From contig NZ_CP128846.1 in NCBI RefSeq assembly GCF_030388665.1, forward strand, positions 558,001 to 622,000: DNA of 64,000 nt, written 5' to 3'. Shown here piece by piece: positions 44,959-53,167 of the stretch (its first letter is position 1; each line of letters begins with the position of its first letter). Origin of the DNA: Streptomyces flavofungini (GTDB taxonomy: Bacteria > Actinomycetota > Actinomycetes > Streptomycetales > Streptomycetaceae). Below the pieces are notes generated by a model. The model was not told the origin of the DNA and searched no databases. It saw only the letters and a program-made list of their open reading frames with translations. The position numbers were made by a program, and so were the translations under genes.

Positions 44959-46041
44959 ATGAATCAGTATGTGGATGCCCTGACGGTCATCTCGGCCATT
45001 GAGGGGAGCTCACCGACAGCCAAGGCCGAGATCAAGCGCCTCGAAGCCAAGGCCGACAAGCAGTTCACGAACCTCCTTCTCGACGTCGAGGACTCCGGCA
45101 AGAAAGCCTGGGCACTCGGCAAGGCCGTGTATTACGGAACCCTTGCAGTCAGCCGCTTCGCGGACTTCATCTCCGACCCTGAGCTCCACAAGGACCTTGA
45201 GGATATCAATAAGGGCTTCAAGAAGATGAGTGGCGCCCTCGACCAGATGAACAAGGGCGTCGATCAGATCAATCGGGGCCTGAAGGAGATGAACAAGGGC
45301 ATCGACAAGGCTAATTCCGGGCTGGCCGAAGCCAACAAGGGGATCACCAAGGCGAACAAAGCCATGGGCGACCTCAATAAGGTCATCCCTGAATTTGTCA
45401 AGGCCGCCGAGCGGCTCAACAAGATCACTGATCGCGTCCACATCGACTTCCCGATCACTCTCGAGGGAATTGTTACCGGAAAATCCCCACTAGAGAACGC
45501 CAACCTGAGAGTTGGTCTCTCCGCCCTCCTGGACCTGGTTCCCGGGATCGGCGACGGGAAGGGGATTCTCGAGGGCATCACCGGGAAGGACAAAATCACC
45601 GGGCGGGGCCTCAGCGGAACTGACCGTATCCTCGGGTCCGTGGTGCTCCTGCGCTGGATGAAGGCAGGCAAGAAGGCCATCACGGCGGAAGACCTGTCCA
45701 AGGCCATGAAGGCCGAAAAGGCGACAGGGAAGGTCGACGGATGGCTTCCAAGGAATGCCTATGACAAGATCCCGTCTTCGCTGAAGGAGTACGAGACGCT
45801 CAACAAGAAGGGGGTCGGCTACCGCTGGAACGATGGCAAGGGCAACGGCGTGCGGATCGACAAGGGCGAACCGAGCAACCCTCAGAAGTACCAGCAAGTC
45901 GATCACGTCGTCATCAACTCAGGCGGGAAGATAATCGGGCGCGACGGCAAGGTGATCAACGGCTCGATCAAGGACAACCCCCGTGCCGCGCACATCCCCG
46001 TGGACGAATGGGTCAAGTGGAAGGCATGGAACAAGCCGTGA
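44959..46041 (+). CDS. Polymorphic toxin with PT-TG domain and C-terminal toxin
   Basis: A 360-residue product. Residues ~82-145 form regular heptads ([42 protein letters not shown]). [20 protein letters not shown] then [23 protein letters not shown] (about 188-231) is a clear pre-toxin TG domain. The end (282-360), [20 protein letters not shown]..., [34 protein letters not shown], is a compact toxin like those grouped as Ntox domains; it resembles one RNase-like group, but which one I cannot settle. Export domain and N-terminus are missing: the ATG abuts the WD40 gene. An immunity gene overlaps its stop. Confidence 0.8.
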   Translation: MNQYVDALTVISAIEGSSPTAKAEIKRLEAKADKQFTNLLLDVEDSGKKAWALGKAVYYGTLAVSRFADFISDPELHKDLEDINKGFKKMSGALDQMNKGVDQINRGLKEMNKGIDKANSGLAEANKGITKANKAMGDLNKVIPEFVKAAERLNKITDRVHIDFPITLEGIVTGKSPLENANLRVGLSALLDLVPGIGDGKGILEGITGKDKITGRGLSGTDRILGSVVLLRWMKAGKKAITAEDLSKAMKAEKATGKVDGWLPRNAYDKIPSSLKEYETLNKKGVGYRWNDGKGNGVRIDKGEPSNPQKYQQVDHVVINSGGKIIGRDGKVINGSIKDNPRAAHIPVDEWVKWKAWNKP

Positions 46042-46445
46042 CTACAAGGAAAGCCGTCAACCTCCCCGAGATGCGCGCCGAAGTAGTCAGCGCCGTCCGA
46101 GCCCTCGCCTCCCCCGAGCACCAGCAAAAGGTGTGGATCGATCGCACATACCCACATCCGGACTACTACGACGACCTCACCCTGAACGTGCACATCCTGT
46201 ACGACGACACAACTGTCCTCGCTTCGCCCGAGGCGGCCCTCGGGAACACGCTGGCATCAGAGCAAGAGGTGCGGGCCATGGAGGAGTTGGCCCGCGCCCT
46301 CGACGCCGTACTGGAGGACGTAAGTGCGGATGTTCCAGACGCGGAGTTCCTCCGATCCCCCCTGTGGCCGCTGGTCGTGGTCGCTGCGCAAGCTGCCCTT
46401 GCCGCCCTCGAAGAACCTGAGCTGCACAGCGGGCCGCCGGCCTGA
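46026..46445 (+). CDS. Immunity-like protein (SCO4402 family)
   Basis: A 139-residue protein NLPEMRAEVVSAVRALASPEHQQKVWIDRTYPHPDYYDDLTLNVHILYDDTTVLASPEAALGNTLASEQEVRAMEELARALDAVLEDVSADVPDAEFLRSPLWPLVVVAAQAALAAL. This matches the small acidic proteins called SCO4402 family in Streptomyces, which sit just after polymorphic toxin genes. The ATG at 46026 (or GTG 46038, overlapping the TGA of the toxin) couples translation to the toxin. Expected job: bind and neutralise the toxin domain. Confidence 0.75.
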   Translation: MEQAVTTRKAVNLPEMRAEVVSAVRALASPEHQQKVWIDRTYPHPDYYDDLTLNVHILYDDTTVLASPEAALGNTLASEQEVRAMEELARALDAVLEDVSADVPDAEFLRSPLWPLVVVAAQAALAALEEPELHSGPPA

Positions 46446-46483
46446 TCTCCACGGAAACAGGGCGTGAATGGCGCCCCCTGGGG

Positions 46484-46535
46484 CACACAGCAGGCGGGCC
46501 GCACAGAGCCTTCTGTGCGGCCCGCCTGCTGTGTG
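46484..46535. terminator. Perfect 24-bp stem-loop after the toxin-immunity genes
   Basis: 46484-46507 and 46512-46535 are exact inverted complements (CACACAGCAGGCGGGCC... ) with a 4-nt GCCT loop, 38 bp after the immunity stop. An unusually long perfect stem; best read as a strong, possibly bidirectional, terminator, but an IS-end or replication role cannot be excluded. Confidence 0.75.
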
Positions 46536-47083
46536 AATCTTCGTTCCGGTTCCCGGCTCGCGGCGGGTGGGTGGGGGCTAGGGTTGTTCATGGACGTCTC
46601 CTTCGTGTGGGCGTCGGCGGGGAGTCCGTCCGGCCGGTGGCCTCGGAACCGGTGGCCGGGGCCGGACTCCCCCATCTCACGTGTGCCGCTGGTCAGTCAG
46701 TGGCCTGCGGTGAACTCCTGCAGCTGCTCCACGAGTCTTTGCGCAATGCTCCGTGGGGAGCGTGATCACCCCGGCGGTGGCACCCGGGCGCGACCTGCTC
46801 ACGCACCCGCGGGACGGCCATCCGAGAGCCGGTCTGTGGCGGCGGGTGATCGAGTGGGATCAGTTCTGTGCCGAGGGGCGTTGCCGGTGCTCGTGCGGGA
46901 CCGGAGGCCGACGGGGAGTTCGCGGGCGTGAGGATGAACCACCTCCACACCAGCGCGTGCGGGCCTACCCTGGCTGCAGGGTCCCGGCCGCGTGCGGGGG
47001 ACGCCCTGAATTGTGTCGCTCCCCGCCCCTGCGGGGCTCGCCCGCCCTTGAGATGCGGGTCCGCCGTGATAGGGGGAGGCCTC
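46536..47083. other. Region without recognisable genes
   Basis: About 550 bp with several short frames on both strands, none with recognised content or a good ribosome-binding site. The piece IAQRLVEQLQEFTAGH on the minus strand near 46690 looks coding-like and may be a remnant. Confidence 0.5.
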
Positions 47084-47317
47084 ATGCCTGACGACTCTCA
47101 ACCGCCCGTCCGGATCCAGGGCTGGAGCAAGGCCGGAGCCGAGCGTCTCGGCCGCCGGTGGAACAACGCCGAGGGTGACTGCCATTACTGCGGTATGCCC
47201 AACTGCCAGGAGTGCGGGCCGCTGCCCAGCATGCTCCGCGACGGCGACCTGATCCTCACCCCCGAGCAACGGCGCCTGCGCGACTCCTACCGTGCCCACC
47301 CCAACGGCGGCGACTAG
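47084..47317 (+). CDS. Small zinc-knuckle protein, 3' end at an IS insertion
   Basis: A 77-residue protein: MPDDSQPPVRIQGWSKAGAERLGRRWNNAEGDCHYCGMPNCQECGPLPSMLRDGDLILTPEQRRLRDSYRAHPNGGD. CHYCGMPNCQEC gives four cysteines for one zinc. AGGGGGAGG precedes the ATG. Its TAG stop is part of the CTAG target duplication of the 897-bp IS5-type element at 47318, so the original C-terminus may have been longer or identical depending on the pre-insertion sequence. Confidence 0.6.
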   Translation: MPDDSQPPVRIQGWSKAGAERLGRRWNNAEGDCHYCGMPNCQECGPLPSMLRDGDLILTPEQRRLRDSYRAHPNGGD

Positions 47318-48214
47318 GGACTTTCGTTTGGATCAGCGGGCGGACCACAGGAAGATGGCGGCGATGTGGAGTCCGGCCAGGTAGATGGTGGCTGTCTTCT
47401 CGTAGCGGGTGGCGATGCCGCGCCACTGTTTGAGGCGGTTGATGCACCGCTCAACGGTGTTGCGCTGCTTGTAGGTCTCGCGGTCGAAGACCGGTGGCCT
47501 GCCGCCCCGGCTGCCTCGTCGCAGCCGGTGGCCACGCTGGTCTGCCGGGACCGGAATCACTGCCCGGATGCCGCGCTTGCGTAGGTGGTCGCGGATCGCA
47601 CGGGATGAATACGCCTTGTTCGCCAGGACCACGTCCGGCCTGGTGCGCGGTCGCCCGCGTCGCCGGGGAACGCGCAGGCGGGCCATGACGTCGGTGAAAG
47701 CCGGTGCATCGCCGGCCTGGCCGGCGGTGAGAACGAACGCGAGAGGTCGGCAGCGGGCATCGGCTGCGAGGTGGATCTTGGTCGTCAGCCCGCCGCGGGA
47801 CCGGCCGACGGCGTGGTCGGCCGGTTCGCCGGCCGGGGCCCCTTTTTGCGGGCCCCGGCCGCGTGCTGGTGAGCCCGCACGATCGTGGAGTCCACCGACA
47901 CGGCCCAAGCCAGGTCCTCGTCGGCGTCGGCCTGGGCCATCAGCGCGGTGAACACCCGCTCCCAGGTGCCATCGACGGCCCACATCCTCAACCGGTTGTA
48001 GACGCCTCGCCAGTTGCCGTACTTCTCCGGCAGGTGGACCCACTGCGTTCCGCTCTGGAACTTGAACGCGATCGCGTCGATCACCTCACGATGATCCCGC
48101 CAGCGGCCGCCCCGCTTCGGCGTCCGGTCCGGGAGCAACGGCTCGATCCGCGTCCACTGCGCATCTGTTAACGGCACACCCGGACCAACGACTGGCTGAT
48201 CCGAACGAAACTGC
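47318..48214. mobile_element. Complete IS5-family element with CTAG target duplication
   Basis: 897 bp with 20-bp imperfect inverted ends: left GGACTTTCGTTTGGATCAGC and right (reversed) GCAGTTTCGTTCGGATCAGC, differing at 4 positions. Both flanks read CTAG (47314-47317 and 48215-48218), the expected short target duplication of this group. It contains a two-frame transposase. Looks recent and potentially active. Confidence 0.88.
47333..48177 (-). CDS. Two-frame IS5-type transposase with probable -1 frameshift
   Basis: OrfA (GTG 48177 to about 47850) carries PLTDAQWTRIEPLLPDRTPKRGGRW...FKFQSGTQWVHLPEKYGNW and VSVDSTIVRAHQHAAGARKKGP. OrfB continues in the -1 frame with ADHAVGRSRGGLTTKIHLAADARCRPLAFVLTAGQAGD ... 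ERCINRLKQWRGIATRYEKTATIYLAGLHIAAIFLW ending at 47333. The overlap contains an AAAAAGGGG run (complement at 47839-47847) where lysine-tRNA can slip from AAG to AAA, giving one DDE enzyme. This is how IS427-type elements are usually expressed. Confidence 0.8.
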
Positions 48215-48395
48215 CTAGCGCCCGGGCCCGCCGGCCTGACCAGGTGGCGGCTCACGGGGCACGGCAGAGTCATCACCGCGGCGTGCGGCGGCTGCCAACT
48301 CGGTCGTGCTTCCCGCGCTCCACTGCCCTCACTGCGGGTGGTTTCCGCGGCGAACACCACCTCGTGCTGCAGGCGCTGGTCTAGCCTGCGGCGGC

Positions 48396-48827
48396 ATGGA
48401 GATCGAGCTGACTCGCGATGAGCACCTGAGGGCCTTAGCCGCACTGGAGGCCGTCGTCGAAGGCAACGACGCTGCCTTGACGGTCCTGGCAGGCGGTGCA
48501 GGCGAGCGCCCGTTGCCGGCTCTGCTCGCCGCGTACGGACAGCACACGCTGCACCGCATCCTGATCGCTGCGTTCGGTATCGACGCCACCATGGATCACG
48601 ATGAAACGGGCCGTCTGGTCGCGGAGATCAACAGTGATCCGATGGCCCGCGTCGTCTTCGTCCTGACCGACGCCCTGCACAATCAGGCCGCTCTCGTCGG
48701 CGACGACCCCGCCACCGCGAAGCAGGTCGCCCGGTCCATCCTCCTGGCGCTCCACGCGTTCACCGACGCTCAGAACGACGACGCCCTGGCCCTGCTGCGC
48801 GCGCTGCGCAGCGAGGCCCTCCGCTGA
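48396..48827 (+). CDS. Hypothetical helical protein
   Basis: A 143-residue all-helical acidic protein: MEIELTRDEHLRALAALEAVVEGNDAALTVLAGGAGERPLPALLAAYGQHTLHRILIAAFGIDATMDHDETGRLVAEINSDPMARVVFVLTDALHNQAALVGDDPATAKQVARSILLALHAFTDAQNDDALALLRALRSEALR. No family is recognised. The ATG at 48396 lacks an obvious Shine-Dalgarno but the composition is Streptomyces-like and the frame is well bounded. Island-specific protein of unknown role. Confidence 0.6.
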   Translation: MEIELTRDEHLRALAALEAVVEGNDAALTVLAGGAGERPLPALLAAYGQHTLHRILIAAFGIDATMDHDETGRLVAEINSDPMARVVFVLTDALHNQAALVGDDPATAKQVARSILLALHAFTDAQNDDALALLRALRSEALR

Positions 48828-48979
48828 ACGGGACCTGACTCGCGGGGTGGCCGGTACGCGCAGGCCCTCCGGCGCGGGCCTTCCGTGCTCCACCGATGCC
48901 CGGCACCGTGCCAGGGAGGCGAGCGTTGTGCTTCTGGGACCCGCTGGCCTGTGACGTGAGCATGGGAGTGGCAGCGAGC

Positions 48980-50161
48980 TCATGGACGAAGGCCGGGTGC
49001 TCCCGTCGCTGTACGCCCGGCCTGCTGTGGGCCGGTGGGGGCGGGAGCGAGCGGTGGGAGGACCCAGCTCTGCCCACGTTGCGGAAGGTGGATCTCATGG
49101 CGGCCGCGCGGCCCGACGGTGACCTCGAAGTCCCGCGGTCCCGGCGCCCCCGCGGTCTGGTACCAGGTGTAGGCCTGTTCCACTTCGTCCCACAGGTCGC
49201 GCGGTCCGCTCTGGAAGACTGCCCGCGGGCCGTGGCAGTAGGCCACCGCGCGGGAGCCGGTCTCGTCCCAGATCCGCACGCGCAGGCTCTCGTACCTCTC
49301 CCCAGCGTCATAGCGCCAGGCGTGCACGAGGTCGGGGAGCTTCAGGCCGAGGGCGAACTGGGCCCGGACGTCGCCCGGGAGGGCCGCGGGGTCGAGCGCG
49401 GCGAGGGATTCACGTACCGGTGAGGTCCCCTCGGGCCAGGGGGCGGGGCGTTGGGGACGTGACCACATGAAGGCGACGGTGCCGGTGAAGCGGCCGTGCG
49501 CGCGGCGGCCGTCGTCGCTCACCTCGAGGCGCAGCAGCCCGTAAGGGGCGAGCGGAGTGTGGAAGGGCGTGACGATGATGCCGCCGGGCGTCTGCCGGAG
49601 CCAGGCAAGCGGGATGCGCCGGACGGCCATGGTGGACAGGAAGCGGTCGAAGGGCGCGCGCCTCGGGCAGCCGTGGGTGGCGTCGCCGAGTACGACGTGC
49701 GGGTGGTGGCCGGCCGCGTGCAGGTGGATTTTGCAGGCGCGGGTGAGGCCGGGGTCGATCTCAATGGTGGTCACGCTGTCCTCGCCGGCGATATCGCTCA
49801 GCAGGGCCGCCGTCCAGCCGTAACCGGCGCCTGCCTCGCAGACCCGGTGGCCCGCGTGGAGGTCGAGGACATCGAGGAGTTCGGCGTTGACCGCGGGCAT
49901 GGAGGATGAACTGGTCGGGTGCCCGGGCCCGCCGGGGAGGCCGTCGTCGAGCTGGGTGATGAGGTAGCCGGGGCTGTGCACGAGCTCACTCCAGCGTTCG
50001 CGCTCGCGGCCGCGGTCGACCGCGATCCACCGGCCGGCCTGCTTGGTCCAGACGCGGTCGGGCACGAAGTCCTCGCGCGCCACGCGGGTGAAGGGCGCCC
50101 GCCACTTCTCGGGGAGCTCGCCCCGCGTGATGAGGTGCTCGACGAACGCACGGTTGTCCAC
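48980..50161 (-). CDS. PCMT-type protein methyltransferase
   Basis: A 393-residue enzyme of the protein-L-isoaspartate O-methyltransferase group: FTRVAREDFVPDRVWTKQ, then the AdoMet core ELLDVLDLHAGHRVCEAGAGYGWTAALLSDIAGEDSVTTIEIDPGLT and GDATHGCPRRAPFDRFLSTMAVRRIPLAWLRQTPGGIIVTPF. The C-terminal ~150 residues extend the family length. Such long versions in Streptomyces occur as solitary genes or with RiPP systems. Whether the target is isoaspartyl residues is unclear. Its start (50161) lies where a recombinase fragment begins on the other strand. Confidence 0.8.
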   Translation of the reverse strand: MDNRAFVEHLITRGELPEKWRAPFTRVAREDFVPDRVWTKQAGRWIAVDRGRERERWSELVHSPGYLITQLDDGLPGGPGHPTSSSSMPAVNAELLDVLDLHAGHRVCEAGAGYGWTAALLSDIAGEDSVTTIEIDPGLTRACKIHLHAAGHHPHVVLGDATHGCPRRAPFDRFLSTMAVRRIPLAWLRQTPGGIIVTPFHTPLAPYGLLRLEVSDDGRRAHGRFTGTVAFMWSRPQRPAPWPEGTSPVRESLAALDPAALPGDVRAQFALGLKLPDLVHAWRYDAGERYESLRVRIWDETGSRAVAYCHGPRAVFQSGPRDLWDEVEQAYTWYQTAGAPGPRDFEVTVGPRGRHEIHLPQRGQSWVLPPLAPAPTGPQQAGRTATGAPGLRP

Positions 50162-50164
50162 GGC

Positions 50165-51411
50165 TATCCCGAAGACGGGCCACTGCCACTTCCCTTACTG
50201 CCCGCCTTGGTCCGCACCGCCGAGCGGCGCCTCAAGGAAGCCGCCGCACGGCTCACAGCGCTGCACGCCGCCCCCCCCTAGGGTCTACCTTCACCATCAT
50301 TGGCGAACGCTTCACCGTCCCGCCTTCCAGCAGGCGCGCCAACCAGAGGCCCACGCGGGCGTGGGACGAGAGCGGACGCCTGCGGCACCTGGACGCCGAA
50401 GAACGCCGGGCCTTCTTCGCCTGGGTCACCGTGGAAATCCTCCGCCACACCGGCATCCGGATCGAAGAGCTCTTGGAGCTCAGCCACCAGAGCATCATCA
50501 GCTACCGGCTGCCCACCACGAGCCAGGTCATTCCCCTCCTGCAGATCGCCCCGTCCAAGACCGACCGTGAACGACTGCTGCTGGTCAGCCCGGAGCTAGC
50601 GGACGTGCTCAGCGCCGTCGTCGCCCGCGTGCGCGCCGAAGATGGGATCATCCCGGCCATCCCGAGCTACGACGTCGGCGAGCGCGTCTGGAATCCGCCG
50701 ATCCCGCTGCTCTTCCAGTACGTCTCCGGCGACGAGCACGTGGCCTTCACCGTCAGCTTCGTCCGCAAGGCTCTGGACGAGACTCTGGAAGACTCCGGCC
50801 TTACCGACACCTCCGGGGCGCCCCTGCGGTTCCAGCCCCTGGACTTCCGACGCATCTTCATCACCGACGCCGTCCTCAACGGCCTGCCACCCCACATCGC
50901 CCAGGTCATCGCCGGACACAAGGACATCCACACCACCATGGGCTACGCGGCGATCTACCCCAAGGACGCTATCGAGGCCCACCGGGCCTTCCTCGCCCGG
51001 CGCCGCGCCTTGCGCCTACCAGAGGAATACCGCGTGGTCACCCCAGAGGAATGGGACGAGTTCCTGGGACACTTCGAGCGCCGCAAACTCGCGCTTGGCG
51101 AGTGCGGACGCGCCTACGGAAGCGACTGCGTCCATGAACACGCCTGCGTACGATGCCCCGTACTCATCGTCTCCCCAGCGGAAAGGCCCCGGCTGGTTGA
51201 GATCCGAGACAATCTCTCCGACCGGATCGCCGAGGCCCAGCGTGAGGGCTGGTTGGGCGAGGTTGAAGGCCTATCCACCAGTCTTGCCGCAGCACGAGAG
51301 AAGATCGGCCAACTCGACAGGCAACAGGAAGGCAGGGCTTCCCAGGTCTTCATCGGGATCCCCACGTTCGACCAGATCGTGGCTCGCGCCAGCCAGACAC
51401 GGGAACCGTGA
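50165..51411 (+). pseudogene. Tyrosine recombinase, N-terminus lost and C-run frameshift
   Basis: Reading from about 50165 gives LLPALVRTAERRLKEAAARLTALHAAPP and stops at a C8 tract (50271-50278). In the next frame GSTFTIIGERFTVPPSSRRANQRPTRAWDESGRLRHLDAEERRAFFAWVTVEILRHTGIRIEELLELS continues the same protein. It runs to ALDFRRIFITDAVLNGLPPHIAQVIAGHKDIHTTMGYAAIYP (catalytic His-x-x-Arg zone, Tyr of the nucleophile late), then a Cys-rich tail (CGRAYGSDCVHEHACVRCPVL). The family has ~300 more residues ahead, so this is the C-terminal two thirds only. One base restores the frame. Confidence 0.75.
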
Positions 51412-51532
51412 CAGACGGCAAGAACGTGTCGCCCCGATGAGCGTTCACGCCCGGCACGCACCGCGTAGGAGGTCGAACTCCCCCACGATTCGGACGTTCG
51501 GTACTTCACTATCTCGATCCTAGGAGGGGTGC

Positions 51533-53167
51533 GTGCGCTTCATTGTGCTGGAGGCGGATGAGCTGCCCCAGGACGGACCGCGGGCTTGTCTTCTGGCGCC
51601 GGCGCCTTGGCCCGATGACGACTACCTGACGCTGTACAACCTCTGGTTCCGAGACAATGCCGGGACTCTCCACCAGCTGGGCTCGGTCAAGATCGCCTAC
51701 GCCGATCTCATCCGGGATGAGAGGCCTCTCGAAGCCGGTGAGTTCGATGAGCTGACAGGACATGATCGCCAACTGCATTGGTTCTCCGTGGGGCAGAGCG
51801 ACATGTACTACGAGAATATCCGCAAGCTCGGTGCAGGAACCCGCCTGGAGATCCTCAGGGGGCTCTGCGACATCGCCTTCAGCTCTGCTGCCTTCGACTC
51901 AGCCTTTGGCTGGGACGTCACTAAGACCTCGCTTCTGCGCAGCGTCACACCGCAAACCGTCGAGGCCCAGTTCAGGCGTATCGCTCACGGTGGTCCCCGG
52001 CTGACGGCATATCACTTCGCCTACCTTCCGCCGCCGTCTGTTGGCGGAACGGCTGCCTGGCCTCTGTCCTTCTCCGTTGAACCGCACTCCCGGCCCCCGA
52101 CCAACATCCATGTACTCATTGGCCGTAACGGGGTCGGCAAGACCACCGTTCTCGGCAACGTCGCCCGGGCGGTGCTGGACTCGGGAGTGGGAGGCGCTCG
52201 CGCCGGGGAGATCACCTGGCCCAGTGGAATGCAGGGATCCTTCGCGAACGTCGTCGCCGTCACGTTCAGCGCTTTCGACCCCGTCCAGGACCACACTGCA
52301 GCTGAGGCCGACGTGGATGAGGACGGGCACCCTCAGCTGAAGGGCTGGGATGGGAGCAAGGACGTCTCCGGCGAGGAGGCTCCGCCGGCTGAGCCGGTGG
52401 AAGAGGCGGTGGCGTACACGTATGTCGGTCTGGCCAAAGTCGATGAGATGGGTCGCCCCACGCATGAGCGCAAGTCGTACGACGATCTTGCGGAGGAGTT
52501 CTGCAGGAGCGTCGAGGAGGTCATGGCCGCCGGCCGTGTCAGCCGCTGGATCGACGCCCTGAACAAGCTGAGCAGCGATCCGCACTTCTACGAGTCCCCC
52601 ATCCACGGCTTCGCCCGAGCCATGCACAGGCGCAAGAAGATCCACAAGAAGGACGCTGTCACCGCGCGGAAGATCTTCTCCTCCCTCAGCTCGGGGCACG
52701 CCATCATCCTGCTGACCATCACCCGGCTGGTGGAGACCGTCGCAGAGCAGTCGTTGGTGCTCCTGGACGAGCCCGAGGCCCATCTACATCCGCCACTACT
52801 TGCCTCCTTCATCCGGGCTCTGTCGGATCTGCTCACTGACCGCAATGGCGTTGCCCTGATCGGCACTCATTCCCCGGTGGTCTTGCAGGAGGTACCGCGC
52901 TCCTGCGTCTGGAAGGTCAGCCGCTTCGACCGCCACGCACCTGAGCGGCCCGCTATTGAAACCTACGGCGAGAACGTCGGAATCCTCACCCACGAGGTCT
53001 TCAACCTCGAGGTCCGAGAATCTGGTTTCCACGCAGAGATCGAGAAGGCCGTCAACGACATCGGATCCTACGAGCAGGTTCTGGACCACTTCGGCGGGCA
53101 GCTCGGCGGTGAGGCGAAGGGCTTGGTTCGGATCCTCCTGGCATACCGTGCCGCGAACGGACACTGA
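51533..53167 (+). CDS. ABC-type ATPase of an ATPase-HNH defence pair (PtuA-like)
   Basis: A 544-residue protein starting at GTG with AGGAGG upstream. Its N-terminal ~190 residues are unlike standard domains. Then come Walker A GRNGVGKTT (197-205), an acidic inserted segment (255-295, DVDEDGHPQLKGWDGSKD...), signature-like SSLSSGHAIILL (383-393), Walker B LVLLDEPEAHLHPP (407-420) and the H-loop GTHSP (His446). This is the SMC/Rad50-type AAA found in PtuA, OLD and similar defence proteins. It overlaps the HNH gene by one base, so the products surely work together, probably as a nuclease activated by sensing phage infection. Confidence 0.85.
   Translation: MRFIVLEADELPQDGPRACLLAPAPWPDDDYLTLYNLWFRDNAGTLHQLGSVKIAYADLIRDERPLEAGEFDELTGHDRQLHWFSVGQSDMYYENIRKLGAGTRLEILRGLCDIAFSSAAFDSAFGWDVTKTSLLRSVTPQTVEAQFRRIAHGGPRLTAYHFAYLPPPSVGGTAAWPLSFSVEPHSRPPTNIHVLIGRNGVGKTTVLGNVARAVLDSGVGGARAGEITWPSGMQGSFANVVAVTFSAFDPVQDHTAAEADVDEDGHPQLKGWDGSKDVSGEEAPPAEPVEEAVAYTYVGLAKVDEMGRPTHERKSYDDLAEEFCRSVEEVMAAGRVSRWIDALNKLSSDPHFYESPIHGFARAMHRRKKIHKKDAVTARKIFSSLSSGHAIILLTITRLVETVAEQSLVLLDEPEAHLHPPLLASFIRALSDLLTDRNGVALIGTHSPVVLQEVPRSCVWKVSRFDRHAPERPAIETYGENVGILTHEVFNLEVRESGFHAEIEKAVNDIGSYEQVLDHFGGQLGGEAKGLVRILLAYRAANGH

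Noticed and set aside
46464..46675. Short frames around the 24-bp palindrome giving QQAGRTEPSVRPACCV on both strands
   Set aside because: The same peptide from both strands is an artefact of a perfect inverted repeat.
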